DNA from: Phytopythium helicoides
Lineage: Eukaryota; Oomycota; Peronosporomycetes; Pythiales; Pythiaceae
DNA: 64,000 nt
Assembly (NCBI GenBank): GCA_024867545.1
Contig: JANFNE010000003.1
Coordinates: 124,001 to 188,000 of the forward strand
Direction of reading: 5' to 3'
The notes beneath the pieces were generated by a model. It did no database searches, had not been told where the DNA came from, and saw only the letters and a program-made list of their open reading frames with translations. Position numbers and translations under genes: made by a program. Positions 58,484-64,000 of this stretch are shown in pieces (the first letter of the stretch is position 1; every line of letters begins with the position of its first letter).

Positions 58484-59200
58484 ATGGAGGTGACGGCGGC
58501 GAGCGGCGGCGCGGCTTCCAGGCGCGCGACGCTGGCGATAGACGCGCTGTGTGGTGAGACGCCGGCGGGTTCTCCGGCTGCGGCGGTGGCAGCTCCAGAG
58601 CGCGGCGAGGGCGACGCTCGGAACGCGAGCAATGGCAACAGCAACGGCGCAGTTCAAGGCGACGCGGGTGCTGTTGCTGCTGCCAACGCCAGCCAAGCGA
58701 CCAAAGATGAAGAAGGCAAGAGGAAGAGAGAGCGAGGAAGGAAACGCAAGCACGCGGGTGCGGCAGCCGAGTCGGCCGACTTTTTGCTGCAGTTCGCGCT
58801 GCAGCTGCTCAAGTCCCAGGAGCTCGAGTACGAGGTGCGCGCGAGGGAGCTCGACGACAAGGTGGCGGCGCAGGCGCGGGAGCTTGAGGCCTGGGAACGC
58901 AGAGCGCGCGCGCTCAAGCGGCAGCTGCACGAGCTCAGCTATGACGAGGACGCAACCACGCGCGCCTCGCTCAAGGTGACTGGCAGCGGCAGTTCCGCTA
59001 TCTCCCGCTCTGCAAATGCAGCTCAGCCGTCGACTGCGTCGCTGGTTCCTGCTGGTGTTGCAGCCATCGAGCGCAGCGTGCAGCAGGTCGTCGACCAGCG
59101 CGCGAAGCGGATGGAGCAGTTCGCCGAGAGCCTGCCGAAGGACTTCAAACAGCCGCTGCAGCAGCGCATCTCGCGACTCATAGGCCTCAAGCAGCTCTAG
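58484..59200 (+). CDS. Coiled-coil protein of unknown function
   Basis: This is a 238-residue protein from ATG 58484. The first 80 residues are Ala/Gly/Asn-rich and probably disordered. A basic stretch follows (GKRKRERGRKRKH, a likely nuclear localisation signal), then a helix-rich coiled coil at about 99-152 (LLQFALQLLKSQELEYEV onwards). A second helical patch (about 190-235) ends the protein. I do not recognise the family. It shares a 118-base divergent promoter region with PEX14. Confidence 0.62.
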   Translation: MEVTAASGGAASRRATLAIDALCGETPAGSPAAAVAAPERGEGDARNASNGNSNGAVQGDAGAVAAANASQATKDEEGKRKRERGRKRKHAGAAAESADFLLQFALQLLKSQELEYEVRARELDDKVAAQARELEAWERRARALKRQLHELSYDEDATTRASLKVTGSGSSAISRSANAAQPSTASLVPAGVAAIERSVQQVVDQRAKRMEQFAESLPKDFKQPLQQRISRLIGLKQL

Positions 59201-59461
59201 CAGCGTCGGTAACGAGCTTATCAACGAGGCAGCATTGCATGAGGCGCGTGGTGGTGGCGCACGGGATGGCTACAGTCTCATTTCGATCTTGACTCGGTTG
59301 AAGCGCAGGATATCTTGGTGCTTGTATACTTTGTGAGTGAAGGTCCTGACGCCAGGTGTTGCCTCGGCTTGCCACTCACTTTTCATCCTGCGCGGCAAGC
59401 GGCACGCGGCGGCTGCGGTATACTGAAACCAAGACAAAGCGACAGGCGGAGAGACTGCAAC
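59201..59461. other. Spacer and presumed promoter of the RNA-healing enzyme gene
   Basis: The downstream frame is open here but has no ATG, so it is taken as leader. No clear initiator. Confidence 0.4.
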
Positions 59462-62400
59462 ATGCCGCGCCGCAGACCGCAGCGCAGTGCGTCCACGGGC
59501 TCGATCGGCAGCGCGAATGGCGACACGGCGGGTTCTAATGGAGGTGGCGGCGGTGGTCGACGCGGAGTGGGGAGGCGTAGCAATAGCAGCCGGCCGAGGA
59601 CGGGGGCCAAGCCCTCGGAGCAGGATTTGCTGCACGTGATCCAGCAGTGCGAGACGCAGCTCACGGTGGCAGTGCAAGTTGGAGCTGGAGCCGAGCTGAA
59701 GGCGGTGGTGGAAGAGTTTGGAGAGAAATGCAGTGGGGCGGAGGGGCCGAGTGTGAGGATCCCGCTGCTCGAGTGCGGCATTCGAGACTGGCAACGACTC
59801 GTGACCTGCCAGAGGATCATCGCGCAGCTGCAACGCCCACAGCTTAGTGCTGATGGGGAAGATGGGCTGAAGGCCGAGACCAAGGTGCAGCAGGACAGAA
59901 ACCACAGGGAAGCCAGCTACTTGGCTCTCGTGCTTTCGCGCGAGTCGGAAGATCAGTTGTGGAAATTTGTCAACGAGCTTCGTCTGCGCCTGGAGAGCGC
60001 TGGTGTGGTGTCAAGACCGCTGCTCGCTGTTGGTCAGCCCATTCGTGTCCGCTTGACAGCTAGCGCTCCGCGCCGGTCGCAGCAGTCAAGCCGGAAATCC
60101 AGTCAATGGGTTGGAAACTTGGCGTGGGACCGTATTGTGGTGTCGTCTACAGATGCAGAGTGCGCGGACAGCAATGTCACGCAGATCCAGTGCTTCGGTA
60201 CGCCTGTGACGTCCGCGCATGATCAACCCCGCTATCCAGAACTGGAAACGATGCTACGGACATGGATAAAAGAGAACTCGGATACCCGAAAACCTGTTGT
60301 TATCATCCTGAGAGGCATTCCAGGCAGCGGCAAGAGTACTCTCGGTCGTGAAACCCGCAAATTGTGCTCGAAGCTAGGTGCAGAGTGCACAATATGCTCT
60401 GCCGACTTGTTCTTCGAGACCCCACGAGGGTACGTTTTTGACGTGAAAGGTCTTGGTCGAGCGCACGATATGTGCAAGGACAACTTCACAAAGGCAATAT
60501 TGTCGTCACTAAAGCGTGGAGACAATGCGTCCAAGAAACCGTGGGTTGTGATTGTTGACAACACAAACACGCAGCAGTGGGAATACGAGCCGTACCAGAC
60601 AATCGCCTCGAAATATGGCTGCCCGACTCATGTCCTGGAGATGACGTGCGCAGATGCAAGTACAGCATACCGAATGGGAGAACGGAACTCACACGGCGTT
60701 CCACCTTCCAAGGTCGTTTCCATGTTTCTTCGATGGGAGCATGATCCAGCCGCGCACAGCTTCACACCGCAATTCGGTGATTCCCTTCTCACCGTAAACC
60801 CAGTGACTGACAACAAAGTCGGCGGGAAACTTGTGTACGTCGGTCTTTTCTTTGACAAGGTTGCGCGTGCTAAATTGCTTTCCAAGATCTTACCTGTGCA
60901 CCAAAACGTCGTTGCAGACCATGTGACCGTGTTCTACAAACCTCCGAGCCAGTTTATGCGTACGATCGATGTGGGAGATGACGTCATGATTCGTTGCGTG
61001 GAGGTCGTCCAAGATGAAAAGGGCCAAGCAGTTCGAGTAGAGCTGGAAGAAACATCTTCCCAGCCAAGAATCCGAAACCGAGTTCCTCACATCACCATTT
61101 CTACCGCGTCTGGGATCAGCTCTTCATATTCTAACGAGTTGCTGGATTCTCCATCAGCGAAGCGAATAGCCGTTGCCGATATAGTTTTGCCAGCAAAAGT
61201 CGGCTACGCTATGATTGTGCAGAATCAGCGTGTGATTACTACTCGTTCACCGTTTGCATTCGGTGACTTGGAGTGCCGTGATATCAATTCCGACAGCCAA
61301 ACAACAGAAATTGTTGTTGTTCACTTCAATGAAGCAGACATTGAGCGGTTTATTCAAGACTATCCGTCCAGCGGTTTTGCTGTCCAGCATAGAGGACGTT
61401 TGAATGTTCGAAATGCGCTTGAGCATTTGAGCTTGACGTGCTTAACGCAGAACATACTCGTTCTGCAGTCCGATGAGTCGACAAAGTCAATCCCGACTGC
61501 CTCGATGCTGGAGCAAATAGAGAAGTTGTTGACTGTTGCAGGCGTCAAAACCGTGGTGTTCAGCAACGTAGTGAGAACCCAAGATCCGTCGTGCAAGGCG
61601 CTTACAGATTTGCTTCAAAGTGAGTCCACTCCAGTTTCAAAGCGGATAACGATCTTCACGACAGCAGATGTAAACCCCTGGACAAATCTGCAATCGTCGA
61701 ACTCTGTATCAGTCGTCGGCCTATCTTCAAGTGGTACCAAGTCTACAAGAAATGAAACTATTCAACCGCAGCAACGGCAAAAAACCTTGGCAAAGGTACT
61801 GGACACTCTGAGACTGGCTCCACAGGAACACACACTTCATGGGGTGCTACGAGTGTGCCAAAAGCTAAATGCCGCTGTCAGTCACGTTGTTGGTGGCGAT
61901 ATCAAGGCGGTTTCGCGTATCGACACAACAGTGTTAGGACTAGCAGCGAGCTGCGTTGATGTCTGTGTTGCGATGCCTACTGCCGTTTCATCGTCGGAGA
62001 CTCGAAGACTGCGGCATTTGCTGGCGATTCGTCTGGTCGAGTCTGGAGTTCACTGTCTCGAGTCGTTTCAGCCTGGTCAACTCTATGTGAGAGCTTGTTC
62101 TACTTCGCCGTCTCGGTACTCATCCGAGTGAAAATGATTTGCCCCGATGACAGCGATGTGAAAAGACTGAAGCTGTGCGAGAGCTTGCGAGAGCGTGTCA
62201 GCAGCATTTGCCCAGATGAATCGGTATATGCTACGCTGGTTGCACTTTTTGCTGGTCTCCTTCGGTGCTACTGCGAGTGTGATTGCTTTTCTTGGCCTTT
62301 GTTAATCTAGCTGCTGAGCAGATCGTTTGCGAGTATTTGCAAGAGCATGGCACTTCACCGGATTTCTCGATTGATGAGATCGTCGCCACTCTATCCCAGA

Positions 62401-62916
62401 TGCTACGGTACTCGACAAGCTGGAGTGAATCGAAATGGGAAGAGGCCCTTGCTCCAGTGTACTTGGCGTTCCCGAACATCGCTGGTCAAGTCAGCAAAGA
62501 TTTACTTGTGGAAGCGAATCGGTCTCTACTTGACGTCGTTGACAAGCTTGTTGGAGGTGAAGAGGCAAATTCAGCGGATGTTGAAGAAGGACTGAAAAAG
62601 CTGCTTGTCCAGCAACGCTGGTGTTCCTCGATCAGAAGGCGTCCGTGCGTATGTGGAGCTTCCCGGTGAAGATTCTCTTGGGATTACGTCACTTCGATCG
62701 CTGGCACTTTCTGATGCTCTTCAAACCCTAGCATCGCGTGATGAAATCAATCCAGCACGAGACCCATTCCGCTGCAACCTGAGCATCGTCGCGAACCGTG
62801 TCAACATCATAGCCGGGTCTGTTGAACTGCTTCACCGGGTCCAGCAAGCATTCAACGAAATGAGCAAAGAAGAAGGCAGCGAGCTGCCGACGGCTGAGTT
62901 TCACGTTGTGTTTTGA
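59462..62916 (+). CDS. RNA end-healing protein: P-loop polynucleotide kinase plus 2H cyclic phosphodiesterase (tRNA-ligase-like)
   Basis: From ATG 59462 the first exon is open to about 62084 (about 875 codons). Residues about 280-420 form a P-loop kinase (LRGIPGSGKST near 284; IVDNTNT; RMGERN). Directly after, residues about 455-570 form a 2H phosphoesterase with paired HVT (His near 487) and HIT (His near 543), laid out as in the CPD domain of fungal Trl1 tRNA ligase. These activities phosphorylate 5'-OH ends and open 2',3'-cyclic phosphates. No ligase nucleotidyltransferase domain is seen; the N-terminal 280 residues are unrecognised. Coding continues in other frames to 62916: an intron at 62255-62310 is clear, while the joins near 62085-62150 and 62606 are not resolved and may be introns or indels. 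Confidence 0.74.
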
Positions 62917-63011
62917 CTTGCTGACACTGAGGTCGAGATTTAGCCCGGTACGATTCCCGCCCGTTATATTATAGATGCGCTAGAAACTTGCTTGTCTACC
63001 TGCTTAAGAAA

Positions 63012-64000
63012 TCACCCGACTTCGTCGAACGTGTAGCTGACGCCCACGCAGCCTTCCTCCGGCCCCTCGCAAACCGTGCAGACCTGCGAATACAGCTCGC
63101 GTTTGCAGCCGTACTTGGACCTGACGCACTTGGGTGAGTTCTGATAGCACGGCGGGTTGGCGTTTGTGAGCGAGGAGATTTCAGGGAGTGCGGTCATGCG
63201 AGAATCGGCAGGCACCACAACGTTGTTGTACATGTCGATCATGGCGCTCGTCCGCGCGGCGCAAGCCGTCTCATTAAACGGGTCCGCCCAGAAAGGGATG
63301 GACACAACCGACTCTGGCGCGAGGTCGTCGTCCACGCTGAACTCGACGCCCTGGTATTCTCCATCGCGGTCATTGCAAAACTCTGTGTAGTTGGTGTACG
63401 GTTTGCCTGTGAGGGAGCTCGTGAGGTTCGTGATGCCAACAAGCTCGTCGAGGCGCAGGAAGCCGAGCGTCTTGTACGTGAAGGTGCACGCCACGCCGTC
63501 CGGCGGCGTGTTGAACGCGCACAGCCCTCCCGGGTACTGCTTCCGGCACGTCGAGTTCTTGTGAGCCCAGGTCTCCATGACGCAGCTGTTGGGCAGCGAA
63601 AACCAGATCGTGTCGGGGTACGGCGCTCGCGCGTCGGTCTCACGTCTCCCAGCGCCAACTGCAGGACCGACATCGAGCACCTTGGTTGAGCTCGTGCTCA
63701 TCTTGCTCCCGACCTGATCCTGCTGTCCCCCGAAGAACGCGAGGCAGTCGACGGGGAGCTCGAGCCCGTCGAGCGTGCAGGCCCCACTGTCCATGGCGAC
63801 GAACGGGGCCAAACTCGGGCAGGTTGCTGCCGTTGACCGTGTCGTAGGCGAACATGGTAGGCGTCCGTCTGGCGGATCTGCACGGCGTAGAAGACCACGT
63901 ACGCCATGTCGTTCTTGCGCGCGCACCCGGGGTTGTCCTGCACGTTGATGCCTTCGGCCTGCACGTACATGAGCGCGCCCTCGACCGAAGCCGTGTTGAT
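63012..64000 (-). CDS. Secreted-type cysteine-rich protein, 5' part outside window, two frame breaks
   Basis: This is the C-terminal 3' part of a gene that runs off the right edge. Three frames must be joined: INTASVEGALMYVQAEG... to QTDAY (to about 63860), MFAYDTVNGSNLPEFGP (about 63857-63805), and FVAMDSGACTLDG onwards to the stop at 63012. Each switch needs removal of one base, near 63856 and in the C-run near 63806, with no splice sites there. The protein has about 18 cysteines, several N-glycosylation sites and no membrane segment, so it looks extracellular. I do not recognise the family. Frame breaks in C-runs suggest sequence errors, but a pseudogene cannot be excluded. Confidence 0.6.
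   Translation of the reverse strand, partial: QHGFGRGRAHVRAGRRHQRAGQPRVRAQERHGVRGLLRRADPPDGRLPCSPTTRSTAATCPSLAPFVAMDSGACTLDGLELPVDCLAFFGGQQDQVGSKMSTSSTKVLDVGPAVGAGRRETDARAPYPDTIWFSLPNSCVMETWAHKNSTCRKQYPGGLCAFNTPPDGVACTFTYKTLGFLRLDELVGITNLTSSLTGKPYTNYTEFCNDRDGEYQGVEFSVDDDLAPESVVSIPFWADPFNETACAARTSAMIDMYNNVVVPADSRMTALPEISSLTNANPPCYQNSPKCVRSKYGCKRELYSQVCTVCEGPEEGCVGVSYTFDEVG

Noticed and set aside
1..64000. CRISPR arrays, operons, tRNA or rRNA genes
   Set aside because: No spaced direct repeats of array type, and no tRNA or rRNA sequence recognised. The sequence is eukaryotic with introns, so operon-type calls do not apply.

Overview
This is a nuclear window from an oomycete, most likely Phytophthora or a close downy-mildew relative. 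The grounds are secreted six-cysteine elicitin-like proteins in a cluster, TKL kinases with a cysteine-bearing ectodomain, Ty3/gypsy debris with a chromodomain, short 50-90 bp introns, and start-site sequences that fit the oomycete initiator (YTCAYTYY, sometimes followed by a CAATTT-type flank). The genus is an inference; nothing in the window fixes the species.

Layout. 1-6915 holds most of a Ty3/gypsy LTR element whose 5' LTR lies outside the window. It has gag, an overlapping pol in the -1 frame with a textbook frameshift signal, a C-terminal chromodomain, an antisense ORF, a polypurine tract and a 3' LTR. A decayed Fanzor/TnpB-like gene follows (about 7.17-7.71 kb). 8.2-24.2 kb and 40.6-46.8 kb are three related blocks. 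Block A (8.2-16.5 kb) carries four double six-cysteine GPI-type proteins, a broken ubiquitin-like gene and one receptor-like kinase. Block C (18.2-21.8 kb) is a direct copy of the first part of A and leads into the intact ubiquitin-like gene. Block B (46.8-40.6 kb) is an inverted copy of most of A with decayed members. A second kinase family forms a tandem array of three at 49.9-56.8 kb.

Between and beyond these blocks are conserved single genes: a ubiquitin-like/Tudor-knot protein (21.6-24.2 kb), an Sfi1-like coiled-coil protein, a four-GAF protein, a CocE/X-Pro-peptidase family protein lacking its nucleophile serine, two tandem cytochrome b561 genes of five exons each, an M17 leucine aminopeptidase, an amino-acid permease, a PEX14 peroxin, a coiled-coil protein, an RNA-healing kinase/2H-phosphodiesterase protein like the tRNA-ligase healing module, and the 3' part of a secreted cysteine-rich protein at the right edge.

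The strongest candidate for an undescribed system is the repeated pairing of secreted, probably GPI-anchored double six-cysteine proteins with single-pass TKL kinases whose ectodomain has eight conserved cysteines. The two families sit side by side, have been duplicated together, and show conversion, inversion and pseudogene formation. A surface perception or adhesion role is inference only. Several genes carry isolated one-base indels, so some frame breaks may be assembly errors rather than real mutations.
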